Origin: Sulfurimonas sp.
GTDB taxonomy: Bacteria > Campylobacterota > Campylobacteria > Campylobacterales > Sulfurimonadaceae
Assembly (NCBI GenBank): GCA_021157665.1
Contig: JAGGWE010000144.1
Location: forward strand, 1-5,388
Reading direction: 5' to 3'
Length of the DNA stretch: 5,388 bases
The notes under the pieces are model-generated. The model was not told the DNA's origin. It made no database searches and saw nothing but the letters and a program-made list of their open reading frames with translations. Positions 5,326-5,388 of the stretch are shown here, in pieces (position 1 is the stretch's first letter; each line of letters begins with the position of its first letter). Made by a program: the position numbers and the translations under genes.

Positions 5326-5334
5326 ATTGTAACA
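5326..5334 (-). promoter_or_regulatory. Candidate extended -10 promoter of rodA
   Basis: On the minus strand TGT followed by TACAAT forms an extended -10 box. Transcription would begin near 5319, leaving a leader of about 20 bases that holds the GGAG site and leads to the TTG start at 5299. The upstream ATG of the longer reading frame overlaps this element and would not be in the transcript. Confidence 0.45.
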
Positions 5335-5350
5335 TAAAAAGGTATAGATA

Positions 5351-5388
5351 ATGAGAGAAATAAAAGAATATATATGTAATGAAGTAGA
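5351..5388 (+). CDS. N-terminal fragment of an unidentified protein
   Basis: An open frame starts at ATG 5351 and runs off the right edge; only MREIKEYICNEV is visible. AAAAAGG at 5336-5342 provides a good ribosome-binding site, eight bases before the ATG, and a possible promoter lies at 5270-5278. The gene is divergent from rodA, with 51 bases between the two chosen starts. The residues are hydrophilic and show no signal peptide. Twelve residues are too few to identify the product. Confidence 0.6.
   Translation, partial: MREIKEYICNEV

Overview
The window is AT-rich bacterial DNA. Its proteins (a short IleS N-terminus, an unusual CinA-type protein, a c-haem chemoreceptor and RodA) look most like Campylobacterota (formerly Epsilonproteobacteria), probably near Sulfurimonas. 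This assignment comes from remembered family resemblance and was not checked by any search.

Layout. Positions 1-127 (minus) hold the first 42 codons of ileS. A short divergent promoter region separates it from a CinA-family gene at 240-1328 (plus), whose C-terminal nicotinamide-nucleotide amidase domain is intact but whose N-terminal domain has lost the usual signature motifs. Seventeen bases after its stop codon begins a perfect consensus sigma-70 promoter (TTGACA, 17 bp, TATAAT). It drives a six-gene tRNA cluster in the order Lys(UUU), Val(UAC), Asp(GUC), Val(UAC), Glu(UUC), Asp(GUC), at 1403-2085. The cluster contains a duplicated Val-Asp unit, a tRNA-Glu with an abnormal anticodon loop, and an unexplained GC-richer island between Lys and the first Val.

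At 2256-4190 (plus) is a 644-residue methyl-accepting chemotaxis protein. It joins a periplasmic c-type haem sensor (CxxCH), a HAMP-like linker and a full cytoplasmic signalling hairpin to a C-terminal segment carrying both PilZ c-di-GMP motifs (RxxxR and DxSxxG). It meets rodA (minus, 4187-5299) tail to tail, the two stop codons sharing the palindrome TTAA. At the right edge another plus-strand gene starts at 5351, divergent from rodA, with only 12 codons visible.

How the genes relate. ileS and the tRNA cluster serve translation, CinA serves NAD salvage, RodA serves lateral wall synthesis in a rod or spiral cell, and the receptor is a stand-alone chemotaxis input. They do not form one pathway; alternating strands and separate promoters suggest independent transcription units. 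The most interesting item is the receptor, which could link extracytoplasmic redox or gas sensing to both the CheA pathway and intracellular c-di-GMP.
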